From the NCBI GenBank assembly GCA_030614505.1, contig JAUWTX010000085.1, positions 1 to 7,543 on the forward strand: DNA of 7,543 nucleotides, in the 5' to 3' direction. Shown in pieces: positions 1-5,534 of this stretch. A program made the position numbers and the translations under genes. How positions within the stretch are numbered: the stretch's first letter is position 1; each line of letters starts with the position of its first letter. The notes beneath the pieces are model-generated. The model had not been told where the DNA came from and searched no databases. It worked only from the letters and a program-made list of their open reading frames with translations. This stretch comes from Desulfuromonadales bacterium (lineage in GTDB: Bacteria > Desulfobacterota > Desulfuromonadia > Desulfuromonadales > BM103).

Positions 1-135
1 ATAACCGACGGCATCAAAGTTAGTTCTTTTGCCGATGCCGTTAGGTCCGGAGAGTACATTGATCCCTGAAGAGAAGGTAAATTCCTTGTCACGATGCGAC
101 TTGATGTTCTTCATCTGTATGGAGAGGATCTGCAT
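1..135 (-). CDS. SbcC/Rad50-type AAA ATPase, N-terminal 45 residues only (partial)
   Basis: This is the first 45 codons of a gene that runs off the left edge. The visible protein has the N-terminal beta strands of an SMC-like nucleotide-binding domain (MQILSIQMKNIKSH) and a P-loop at residues 30-38, GPNGIGKRT. Rad50/SbcC proteins pair with an SbcD/Mre11 nuclease to process DNA ends and hairpins. The partner gene lies directly upstream; its TGA stop overlaps this ATG by one base, so translation is probably coupled. Two things are odd. The P-loop Ser/Thr that follows Lys and coordinates magnesium is Arg here (GK-R-T), and the usual hydrophobic residue after the next Thr is Asn. That may be a real variant or a sequence error close to the window end. 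Coiled coils, zinc hook and Walker B lie outside the window. Confidence 0.85.
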   Translation of the reverse strand, partial: MQILSIQMKNIKSHRDKEFTFSSGINVLSGPNGIGKRTNFDAVGY

Positions 136-1382
136 CAGTTGACCTCCCCGTCGAGCAGGCCGATCAATTCATCATCTTCTACATCACCACGCAGCACCAG
201 ATCACGAATCTGCAGCGAGAGTTTAGACAGCTCCTCTTCGCGCCCCTGGTATTCGCTGTTGGCCCCGACCAGTTCCTTGAGGACATCATATTCGATCTCG
301 GCGAGTGATTTTTTGACGGTCTCTTCACCACCGGTATGAGTCACCAACGACAGGTGGTTCTTGATCTCAACGTGCAGTGGATCGACCAGTTCATCAAGCA
401 CTACTTTCAGTCGTTCACGTCCCAGTTCAAAGGGATGGAACCCGACTCGACCGGTCAGCTTCAGTTCGAGCAATGGCCTGCGCTCATCGTCAGAGATTTT
501 CACCTTGTCCACAACTTGCTGCCGGAACATGTCGAGGGCCTGCTTAGCGTTCTCGGCCCCTTCGAGTTCAATTGTTTCGACGAACATCGGGCGGGGTGAC
601 GTGTTTCTGAATTCGGGGGTGAACACACCATTCCCATTAGTTACTAAATAGTAACCTTTGTCGTACTTCTCTTCACCGAAGTTGACTCGTTCCGGGGAAC
701 CCGGATTGAAGGCATAAGGTTTTCTCTCGGGAGTTTCGATGACGTATGGCTTGTGACCATGCCCGAGAGCAACATAGCCGAATTTATCAGCTAGTGGATG
801 CGCCTCTTCAAGCTTCATGTTGCCGATCTCGACTGGCGAATAGCTCCAGACGCCGACATGGAATAGCAGCAGATTGTTTTCGGTGGTCACCGCTTCGCAG
901 ATGCGCTCAACGTGGCTACCGGCCTGAGCACCGATGTAGCCGAGGCCGTAAATGTTGAGGCCGCCGATCTCGACGTGTCCACCCATGCCGGTTTCTTCAT
1001 CGAAGGAATCGAAACGGTAGTCGCCCTCATCTGTTCGCGAGGGGCGTAGCAAACGGATATAACCCATCTGAGAAAGTGCTTCCATCCATGAGATGCTGTC
1101 ACGACGATGGATCCAGTCGTGGTTGCCTTCAATGGCTATGCAGGGGATGTTGGCGTCTTTGAGTGGTTGCAGGGTTTCAATTGTTTTGGCGAAGGTTTTC
1201 GGGAGGATCTGGCCAACGTGGAACAGGTCGCCGCCGATCAGGACGAAGTCGACCTTTGCTTCGATGGCATCGGTGACTATTCCTGCAAGGCAGCGGAAGA
1301 AATCCTCGTAGCGCTCCGCATCACCTGTAGAGGTGCGGTAGGTTTTGCCGAGGTGAATGTCGGAGGTGTGGATGAAGCGCAT
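135..1382 (-). CDS. SbcD/Mre11-type DNA repair exonuclease, metallophosphoesterase family
   Basis: The 415-residue protein is a calcineurin-like metallophosphoesterase of the SbcD/Mre11 type, the nuclease subunit of the complex that cleaves DNA ends, hairpins and protein-blocked ends in the cytoplasm. All metal-binding motifs are visible: D8-x-H10 in HTSDIHLG, GGDLF at 50-54, GNHD at 86-89, the lone His of FHVG at 175, and GHGH at 207-210, followed by NPGSPER at 226-232, the usual Mre11 capping-loop motif. Residues from about 260 to 415 form the less conserved capping and ATPase-binding part and end in an acidic helix. The length suits the family. The ATG has only a weak GGA-type ribosome site about 10 bases upstream, but no better start is present and the N-terminal motif requires a start close to here. 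The next gene encodes the SbcC-like ATPase and overlaps by one base. I withhold a symbol because sequence alone does not separate SbcD from other bacterial Mre11 homologues. Confidence 0.93.
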   Translation of the reverse strand: MRFIHTSDIHLGKTYRTSTGDAERYEDFFRCLAGIVTDAIEAKVDFVLIGGDLFHVGQILPKTFAKTIETLQPLKDANIPCIAIEGNHDWIHRRDSISWMEALSQMGYIRLLRPSRTDEGDYRFDSFDEETGMGGHVEIGGLNIYGLGYIGAQAGSHVERICEAVTTENNLLLFHVGVWSYSPVEIGNMKLEEAHPLADKFGYVALGHGHKPYVIETPERKPYAFNPGSPERVNFGEEKYDKGYYLVTNGNGVFTPEFRNTSPRPMFVETIELEGAENAKQALDMFRQQVVDKVKISDDERRPLLELKLTGRVGFHPFELGRERLKVVLDELVDPLHVEIKNHLSLVTHTGGEETVKKSLAEIEYDVLKELVGANSEYQGREEELSKLSLQIRDLVLRGDVEDDELIGLLDGEVN

Positions 1383-1414
1383 TGGTTGCTCGTTCCGTTT
1401 GAGGGAGTGCTGAG

Positions 1415-1441
1415 TTTATAGAATCTTTTCCCACTGTTCAA
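1415..1441 (-). promoter_or_regulatory. Possible sigma-70 promoter of the sbcD/sbcC-like pair
   Basis: On the minus strand TTGAAC (1436-1441) and TATAAA (1415-1420) are separated by 15 bases, ending 32 bases upstream of the nuclease ATG. Both hexamers are close to consensus but the spacer is short, so this is a moderate candidate only. Confidence 0.35.
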
Positions 1442-1456
1442 GAATGGAAACGGGTA

Positions 1457-1471
1457 CACACAATTTGTGTG
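1457..1471. promoter_or_regulatory. Perfect 15-base palindrome CACACAATTTGTGTG, possible operator
   Basis: Two 7-base arms (CACACAA and TTGTGTG) flank a single T. The site lies 15 bases upstream of the candidate -35 box of the nuclease gene, a usual place for a regulator site. Its size and symmetry fit a dimeric helix-turn-helix regulator, but I do not recognise the specific motif. Confidence 0.35.
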
Positions 1472-1485
1472 CGCCCTGTTTAAAT

Positions 1486-1511
1486 ATTAAAATTGGTATT
1501 ATGTCCTTCGA
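1486..1511 (+). repeat. Degenerate copy of the dispersed intergenic repeat core
   Basis: 22 of 26 bases match the right half of the copy at 2971-3019, including the block GGTATTATGTCC. A weak GTGTGCGCCC at about 1467-1476 may be the decayed left half. It lies between the YkgJ-type gene and the nuclease gene, in the same orientation as the other copies. Confidence 0.6.
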
Positions 1512-1542
1512 TTCGGTAATTTAAAGGGAATTGCTAAGCACC

Positions 1543-1968
1543 TTATTTTGAATCTCCCCTGCGCCAATAATCCTGCCAGAGTTGGCTGGCCGCATCCCGA
1601 CTAAACGCTTCCGGTTCTCGACAGAGACAGCCCTGGTCTTGCTCCAGTGTCTCTTTGTTTGGAATCAGTGCCAAGCATTGACAAGGCCGTTCAGCAACCG
1701 GGAAACGACAACCTTCAACCCCGAGGAACGAGCATCCAGAGGCCAATGACCGGGGAGCAGGAATCTGCACACCAGACTTCTCCCATAACACCAAGCCCAA
1801 CCCGGGTAAATGTTCGCGTAGTTGCTCAAGCGACAAATGTTGCCCCGAGAAAAATATCGCAAAAAAACGTTCTGGATCGACCCAAACGCCAGGGCTTCCT
1901 TTACAGCAACGTCCGCCACATTCTCGGCAAAGAAGCAAATCCAGAGAGTCTCTTTTTTCTAACAACAT
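1543..1968 (-). CDS. YkgJ family cysteine-rich, metal-binding protein
   Basis: The 141-residue protein has the cysteine pattern of the YkgJ family (putative zinc- or iron-chelating domain). C14-x2-C17 runs into C21-C22 in CRECGGRCC; then follow GC at 79, GC at 87, the pair C96-x-C98 in RPCQCLALIP, and C114-x-C116. Such proteins probably bind a metal or Fe-S cluster; no enzymatic role is established and I infer none. There is no signal peptide, so it should be cytoplasmic. It is the last gene of a compact unit, 22 bases after the stop of the YwbE family gene, and its ATG has only a weak GAG-type ribosome site, which fits translation following from upstream. No clear hairpin terminator follows; the degenerate repeat lies just downstream. 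Confidence 0.82.
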   Translation of the reverse strand: MLLEKRDSLDLLLCRECGGRCCKGSPGVWVDPERFFAIFFSGQHLSLEQLREHLPGLGLVLWEKSGVQIPAPRSLASGCSFLGVEGCRFPVAERPCQCLALIPNKETLEQDQGCLCREPEAFSRDAASQLWQDYWRRGDSK

Positions 1969-1990
1969 CGGCTAAATTCTCGGTAAAAAG

Positions 1991-2194
1991 TCAGCGACAA
2001 TTTTCACACCCCGACTTCACCCGCCCAACTTGCCCATCTTCAAGCCGAACCTTGATACCGTGCGAATGAAACGGGCTCTTGGTCAAAAGATCTTTAACCA
2101 CCCCTTGGGTCAGCTTGCCGCTACGTTGATCTTTTTTCAGAACAATCATAACCGCCATCCCCGGCGTGATCTCTTCGCGATGTTGTCCATTCAT
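1991..2194 (-). CDS. YwbE family small protein
   Basis: The 67-residue protein matches the YwbE family (DUF2196) in length and layout: a short N-terminal segment, REEITPGMAVMIVLKKDQ, then SGKLTQGVVKDLLT, then HSHGIKVRLEDGQVGRVK. The alternating hydrophobic strands and Gly turns suggest a small beta-barrel fold. The family has no established function to my knowledge; the strongly basic, strand-rich form would suit nucleic acid binding, which is inference. The ATG lies three bases after the stop of the Lys/Ala-rich peptide gene (TAA-TCT-ATG) without a strong ribosome site of its own, so it is probably translated by coupling. A cysteine pair (GCENC) sits at the C terminus. The YkgJ family gene follows 22 bases later. 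Confidence 0.8.
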   Translation of the reverse strand: MNGQHREEITPGMAVMIVLKKDQRSGKLTQGVVKDLLTKSPFHSHGIKVRLEDGQVGRVKSGCENCR

Positions 2195-2197
2195 AGA

Positions 2198-2302
2198 TTA
2201 TTTCTTTGCAGCTTTCTTCGCTTGTTTTTCAGCCTTTTTTTCTTTCGGAGTTTTGGCAGAAGCTTTCTTAACCGCTTTCTTACTGTCTTGTCCCTTGCCC
2301 AT
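2198..2302 (-). CDS. 34-residue Lys/Ala-rich basic peptide
   Basis: A short gene with a strong ribosome site (AAGGAG, 7 bases from the ATG) encodes a 34-residue peptide that begins MGKGQDSKKAVKKASAK and ends in repeated AKK units (QAKKAAKK). Lys, Ala and Glu dominate, there is no hydrophobic core, and the composition resembles a histone-H1 tail or a disordered ribosome- or nucleic-acid-binding peptide. It stops three bases before the YwbE family gene, so it is the first gene of this three-gene unit. Reality is supported by the ribosome site, the clean frame and tight packing with a conserved gene. The function is unknown; RNA or DNA binding is inferred only from charge. Confidence 0.72.
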   Translation of the reverse strand: MGKGQDSKKAVKKASAKTPKEKKAEKQAKKAAKK

Positions 2303-2386
2303 GGCTTTTCTCCTTATTATTTAATGATTATGATGTGCATTCACAATGTAGCATCATACACTACAACCTGGAACTGGGAGCGGTTA

Positions 2387-2902
2387 TTATAGCGCTTCGT
2401 TGCGGCCGTTTTCCCTGCACCCATACCTCCCCGATTCTCTAAGAGCCTGCCTGGAGGCTCGATCCACCAACGTAAAGAGCCGGTCAATATCCTGTTTCTG
2501 TTTCGACACCAGATGACCCTGCACTTTCACCAATTCATAATCGAGTAGATCGGTCAGACGATAAAACTCCTGGTAGAGCTCATAGTTGTTGAGCAGCCTG
2601 TTTTTGCTTGTGCGATAAGCCTGGCGCTCCAGCTGTTCACGCCTGCCTGGCAAGTTGATAATATTTTGCGAATCCGTGTGAATAATCACCTTGTACCCCA
2701 GGACCTGAAGATCACTCAACGCCCACAGCAACGTCTGCAACTCAAGCTTTGTTGAAGACGTTTGGGTAAAGCGCCTCACACGCACGTGCGATCTCAACTC
2801 CTCCAGCGAAAGCCCTGGTTCAGTCACCGCGAGGTAAGCCCCATAGCCAATCTTTGACTGAGCGTGCACACTGCCATCACTAAGGAGTATCAAGTCTAGC
2901 AT
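2387..2902 (-). CDS. RNase H-fold protein (ribonuclease HI-like)
   Basis: The 171-residue protein has the RNase H layout and all four acidic residues expected for two-metal catalysis: D9 in LLSDGS, E54 in KLELQTLLWAL, D77 in HTDSQNI, and D147 in the C-terminal VDRASRQAL, which lines up with the NxxADxLA region of RNase HI. GYGAYL at 19-24 is the second strand and VQGHLV around 127-132 corresponds to the mobile histidine loop. The expected activity is cleavage of the RNA strand in RNA-DNA hybrids. It diverges from housekeeping RNase HI: the D9 motif lacks the usual GSC pattern, and about 45 residues between D77 and the His loop are helical and charged (RREQLERQAYRTSKNRLL). It could instead be a specialised RNase H-like protein. 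The ATG has a poor ribosome site. The Lys/Ala-rich peptide gene begins 84 bases downstream on the same strand. Confidence 0.78.
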   Translation of the reverse strand: MLDLILLSDGSVHAQSKIGYGAYLAVTEPGLSLEELRSHVRVRRFTQTSSTKLELQTLLWALSDLQVLGYKVIIHTDSQNIINLPGRREQLERQAYRTSKNRLLNNYELYQEFYRLTDLLDYELVKVQGHLVSKQKQDIDRLFTLVDRASRQALRESGRYGCRENGRNEAL

Positions 2903-2970
2903 AAGAAAGTCAGGTCCGGTCAGTCATCTGGGAAGTCTTTGTGCATGGTTTATGGTGAGTTCTTTCTTTT

Positions 2971-3019
2971 GAGTGTCCCCGGCTCTAATGCACATTAGAA
3001 TAGGTATTATGTCCCCCGA
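2971..3019 (+). repeat. Dispersed intergenic repeat, well-preserved copy 1
   Basis: This 49-base unit matches 5130-5178 at 40 positions without gaps. It has a left block GAGTGTCCCCG, a variable middle, and a right block ATTAGAATAGGTATT that leads to a C-run ending in CGA. The variable middle contains the small inverted repeat CTAATG-CA-CATTAG (2985-2998). It lies between the RNase H-like gene and the permease gene. Confidence 0.75.
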
Positions 3020-3058
3020 CTTGGATGACAGGGAAACGAAATTCCTACTACCCCTGCA

Positions 3059-3115
3059 TTTCAGTAACGCTGAAAGCTTCCTGGCTGTCGTCACTCATGA
3101 GAAAATTGATTTTCT
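3059..3115. other. Two small inverted repeats downstream of the permease gene
   Basis: TTTCAG-taacg-CTGAAA lies at 3059-3075 and AGAAAAT-tg-ATTTTCT at 3100-3115. The second begins 8 bases after the permease stop codon. Either could stabilise or end the permease mRNA, but neither is followed by a T-run on the minus strand, so they are not convincing terminators. The rest of the 2903-3123 gap holds only the repeat at 2971-3019; I see no gene in it. Confidence 0.3.
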
Positions 3116-3123
3116 ATGGAACC

Positions 3124-4899
3124 TCAAAGAGGCCAGACAAAGAGAATCATCGGGATGCCAACCAGCACGACTAGAATCTCAAGCGGCAGTCCCATCCGCC
3201 AGTAATCGCCGAATTTGTAGCCACCAGGCCCCATGATAATGGTGTTGTTCTTGTGGCCTATGGGGGTCAGAAACGCGCAGGATGCAGCCACAGCAACTGC
3301 CATCAGAAAGGCATCCGGGTTGGCGTCGAGTCGGGTGGCAATATCGACAGCGATCGGTGCGGCGATCAGCGCCGTCGCCACGTTATTCAACACATCCGAA
3401 AGGGTCATGGTGACCAACATAAGTATGGCAAGGACGGCGACAGTAGGTAGGCCAGTCGTCCAATCTACAATGGCATTGGCCACCAGAGTCGTGCCACCAC
3501 TTGTCTCCAGCGCGGCGCCTATCGGGATCATCGAGCCGAGCAGCACGATGACCGGCCACTCTACCGAGTCGTAGACCTGGGATAGCGGAACAATGCGTAG
3601 TATGACGTAGGCAACCACCACCGCCGCCAGTGCTAGCGGTAGGTAGATCCAGCCGAGGCTGGCAGCAATAATTGCGGAGGCAAATATGGCCACAGCGGCC
3701 CACGCTTTGCTCCTTTGAATAACTTCTAATCCACGTTTGGCAAGGGGCAGACAACCGAGCCAGTCGATCACATCAGGGAGTTGTTCCTCGGGACCGAGTA
3801 ACAACAGAAGATCACCCGCCTTGATCTGTGCTTTTCTCACCTGTTTGCGAATCCTCTGCCCCTTACGCGAGAGGCCGAGCAGGGTCACGTTACGACGATA
3901 GAGTAAGCGGACCTCCATCGCCGTACGTCCCACGATCATCGCCCCTTCCGGCACCACCACTTCGACCAGTGTTACGGCTTCGGCCGTTATGCTGTCATGT
4001 TTTTCCGTGCCGACGTGCTCCAAACCGGCGGCACCGACAAACTGATCAATGGCATCGGGCCGTCCCTCAAGCACCACAAGGTCATTCTTGCGTATGATTT
4101 GGCGACGTGCGGTGCCCCCCAGGCGGTTGCCGCGACGCACTAGACCAAGGATATTGACGTCACTCTCATCAGCGAAAGAGTCGAGATCCTTGAGTGCCTT
4201 GTCTACCGCTTTGGATGTTTCCGGCACCTTGGCGTTTGAAATATATTTCTGCAGATCACCAAGCTCCTTGACTGTGTCATGCTTGCTGCGCTCTACCGGA
4301 ATCAGCCGCCAACCAATGAGAGTGACAAAAAGTACCCCAACAATAGCAACCACCGCACCAACCGGAGCGAAATCAAACATACCGTACGGTTCGCCCAAAG
4401 CACTCTCGCGAAATGTTGCGATGACAATGTTCGGCGGCGTGCCGATCAGAGTCACCATACCGCCGAGGATTGAGGCGAACGAAAGCGGCATCAACGTCAG
4501 CGCCGGACTCCGCTTGGCCCGTTGGGCCGCCTGCATATCGAGCGGCATCAGTAAGGCGAGTGCGGCCACGTTGTTCATGATGCTCGAGAGTGCGGCAGAG
4601 ATCACCGCCATGATGCCAATGTGGGTTGACAAGCTACGGGTCGATTTGACAACCTGACGCGCCAGTAATTCAATGGCTCCTGAAAGGAAGAGGCCACGAC
4701 TGACAATCAGTACCAGAGCAATAATGATTACTGCAGGGTGGCCGAATCCAGAGAAAACCTGATCTTTTGGAATGACCCCAGTCAGAAAAGCAAGAACCAG
4801 CGCCGCAAATGCCGTCACGTCGTAACGCACTCGACCCCAGATAAGAAATACGAAAATGAGAGTAATCAGGCTAAAGAGGATTATTTGGTCAGTGGTCAT
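3124..4899 (-). CDS. SLC13/DASS family permease with two internal RCK_C (TrkA-C) domains
   Basis: A 591-residue inner-membrane transporter of the divalent anion:sodium symporter class, similar in design to E. coli YfbS. The N-terminal membrane half spans about residues 5-205 and carries the SIMNN (106-110) and GTPPN (153-157) motifs. Two soluble RCK_C-like domains follow, about 215-300 and 305-385, each with the strand pattern seen in NDLVVLEGRP and GDLLLLLGPE. The C-terminal membrane half (about 395-590) repeats the signature with DVLNNVAT (502-509) and TPIGHKNN (545-552). The two Asn-rich motifs are the expected sodium and substrate sites of the inverted repeat. The substrate cannot be read from sequence; sulfate and dicarboxylates are both known in the family. 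RCK_C domains usually bind small regulatory ligands. I start at ATG 4899 (GACGG 8 bases upstream); an in-frame TTG at 4926 would add nine residues but has no ribosome site. A small membrane-peptide gene lies 45 bases upstream. Confidence 0.9.
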   Translation of the reverse strand: MTTDQIILFSLITLIFVFLIWGRVRYDVTAFAALVLAFLTGVIPKDQVFSGFGHPAVIIIALVLIVSRGLFLSGAIELLARQVVKSTRSLSTHIGIMAVISAALSSIMNNVAALALLMPLDMQAAQRAKRSPALTLMPLSFASILGGMVTLIGTPPNIVIATFRESALGEPYGMFDFAPVGAVVAIVGVLFVTLIGWRLIPVERSKHDTVKELGDLQKYISNAKVPETSKAVDKALKDLDSFADESDVNILGLVRRGNRLGGTARRQIIRKNDLVVLEGRPDAIDQFVGAAGLEHVGTEKHDSITAEAVTLVEVVVPEGAMIVGRTAMEVRLLYRRNVTLLGLSRKGQRIRKQVRKAQIKAGDLLLLLGPEEQLPDVIDWLGCLPLAKRGLEVIQRSKAWAAVAIFASAIIAASLGWIYLPLALAAVVVAYVILRIVPLSQVYDSVEWPVIVLLGSMIPIGAALETSGGTTLVANAIVDWTTGLPTVAVLAILMLVTMTLSDVLNNVATALIAAPIAVDIATRLDANPDAFLMAVAVAASCAFLTPIGHKNNTIIMGPGGYKFGDYWRMGLPLEILVVLVGIPMILFVWPL

Positions 4900-4944
4900 A
4901 ATTAAACCGTCAGTAGATAAGGTCAATGTGTAAAAACAGCTAAA

Positions 4945-5070
4945 TTAATCATTCCAATGCTTGGACTTTTTGTTGTTTCTTCCTACGAGTTTGGCAATCA
5001 ACACCTGTATCAACAAAACAAGTGTTACAAGAAGCATACCCCATACAATGACCATCAGAAACCAGTGCAA
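4945..5070 (-). CDS. 41-residue single-span membrane peptide (TTG start)
   Basis: This short frame encodes one hydrophobic helix, about residues 4-26 (MVIVWGMLLVTLVLLIQVLI), followed by a basic tail, GRNNKKSKHWND, so the C terminus should face the cytoplasm. The frame remains open for 38 more codons to 5184, but those codons cover the repeat copy at 5130-5178 and read as low-complexity hydrophilic sequence, so I reject that start. TTG at 5068-5070 has an AGGGAG ribosome site with a 6-base gap and is the best start; ATG five codons later is the alternative. The stop lies 45 bases before the permease ATG on the same strand, so the two are probably cotranscribed. A small accessory subunit or regulator of the permease is possible but is inferred from position only. 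Confidence 0.6.
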   Translation of the reverse strand: MHWFLMVIVWGMLLVTLVLLIQVLIAKLVGRNNKKSKHWND

Positions 5071-5076
5071 TGTATT

Positions 5077-5082
5077 CTCCCT
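5077..5082 (-). promoter_or_regulatory. Ribosome binding site that fixes the TTG start
   Basis: AGGGAG on the minus strand lies 6 bases upstream of TTG 5070. No comparable site precedes the ATG at 5055 or the start at 5184, so it decides the start of the small membrane peptide. Confidence 0.6.
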
Positions 5083-5103
5083 GACATCCTCGGGACATCC
5101 TCG
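5083..5103. repeat. Short tandem repeat GACATCCTCG x2
   Basis: GACATCCTCG occurs at 5083-5092 and again at 5094-5103, separated by one G. A related GGGACACCC follows at 5115-5123. It directly abuts the ribosome site of the small membrane peptide and may be a fringe of the repeat element at 5115-5178. Confidence 0.55.
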
Positions 5104-5114
5104 TACACTCTTAC

Positions 5115-5178
5115 GGGACACCCTTGCGTGAGTGTCCCCGACTATTGCTGACATTAGAATAGGTATTGTGCCCCCCGA
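5115..5178 (+). repeat. Dispersed intergenic repeat, copy 2, with hairpin
   Basis: 5130-5178 matches the copy at 2971-3019 at 40 of 49 positions. Here the left block is also paired: GGGACAC (5115-5121) and GTGTCCC (5132-5138) form a 7-base stem around a 10-base loop. On the minus strand the hairpin lies downstream of the 65-residue protein gene and upstream of the small membrane-peptide gene, but no T-run follows, so it is not a standard terminator. Confidence 0.75.
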
Positions 5179-5211
5179 TTCCATTTCTGAGCCTTAGCAA
5201 AGAATGCAGAA

Positions 5212-5409
5212 TCAAGAAGTTTCATACGCCATAACTCTGATGATGCCAATGGTGTTGCCATCGCCAGAAGTACAGGAATCTGAGACAGAAACAACTTTTA
5301 CTACATTGTTTTTATCAATGAAAGTATTGACTTGAGCATCCAGCTCTGCCAGCTCTTTCATGACATGTAAAACCCTGATTTCGTTTGTGAACGTTTTCAC
5401 TTTAATCAT
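5212..5409 (-). CDS. 65-residue protein of unknown function
   Basis: I do not recognise this gene as a named family. It has an excellent ribosome site (GGAGG, 7 bases before ATG 5409); a GTG codon directly before the ATG is open but badly spaced. The protein begins MIKVKTFTNEIRV. Predicted elements are strand (KVKTFT), amphipathic helix (VLHVMKELAELDAQVNTFI), strand (VVKVVSVSDS), a turn rich in Gly, Ser and Thr with one Cys, then strand (TIGIIRVMAYE). That beta-alpha-beta-beta form suits a small soluble, possibly oligomeric, cytoplasmic protein. It stands alone: the reductase upstream ends in its own terminator, a candidate promoter lies in the gap, and repeat copy 2 lies downstream. Confidence 0.72.
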   Translation of the reverse strand: MIKVKTFTNEIRVLHVMKELAELDAQVNTFIDKNNVVKVVSVSDSCTSGDGNTIGIIRVMAYETS

Positions 5410-5447
5410 CACCTTACCTCCACTTGTTTAAAGTCGCTGCTGATTAA

Positions 5448-5475
5448 ATGATAGCAAGCATCTTCAAGAGAGCAA
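5448..5475 (-). promoter_or_regulatory. Possible sigma-70 promoter of the 65-residue protein gene
   Basis: On the minus strand TTGCTC (5470-5475) and TATCAT (5448-5453) are separated by 16 bases, 38 bases upstream of the ATG and just after the terminator of the preceding reductase gene. Position and spacing are good; the hexamers match consensus only moderately. Confidence 0.4.
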
Positions 5476-5495
5476 CCAACTTCACAATCTTCAAT

Positions 5496-5524
5496 ATAAA
5501 AAGGGACACTTCCGGAAGTGTCCC
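5496..5524 (-). terminator. Intrinsic terminator of the aldo/keto reductase gene, built from a repeat hairpin
   Basis: A perfect 22-base palindrome with arms GGGACACTTCC and GGAAGTGTCCC (5503-5524) lies 10 bases after the reductase stop. On the minus strand it is followed at once by TTTTTATATT. Folded as a 9-base stem with a CCGG loop plus T-run, it has the form of a rho-independent terminator. Its arms share GGGACAC/GTGTCCCCGA with the dispersed repeat at 5115-5140. Confidence 0.75.
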
Positions 5525-5534
5525 CGATGCCCGA

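Noticed and set aside
1647..2069. Plus-strand open frame of 140 codons
   Set aside because: It is antisense to the YkgJ and YwbE family genes, lacks a ribosome site and shows no recognisable domain; it is a shadow frame.
2380..2395. TATAAT on the minus strand as a promoter for the Lys/Ala-rich peptide unit
   Set aside because: It overlaps the stop codon of the RNase H-like gene and has no -35 partner at 16-18 bases; other hexamers in 2303-2386 were also unconvincing.
4049..4657. Plus-strand open frame of 202 codons
   Set aside because: It is antisense to the permease gene, Ser/Thr/Arg-rich as expected from the reverse of a hydrophobic coding region, and lacks a ribosome site.
5083..5139. 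Repeat cluster as a CRISPR array
   Set aside because: The repeats are about 10 bases, nearly adjacent, only two or three in number and not separated by spacers of constant length.
5071..5184. 38-codon N-terminal extension of the small membrane peptide
   Set aside because: It is encoded by the dispersed repeat and its hairpin, has no ribosome site, and reads as non-conserved hydrophilic sequence.
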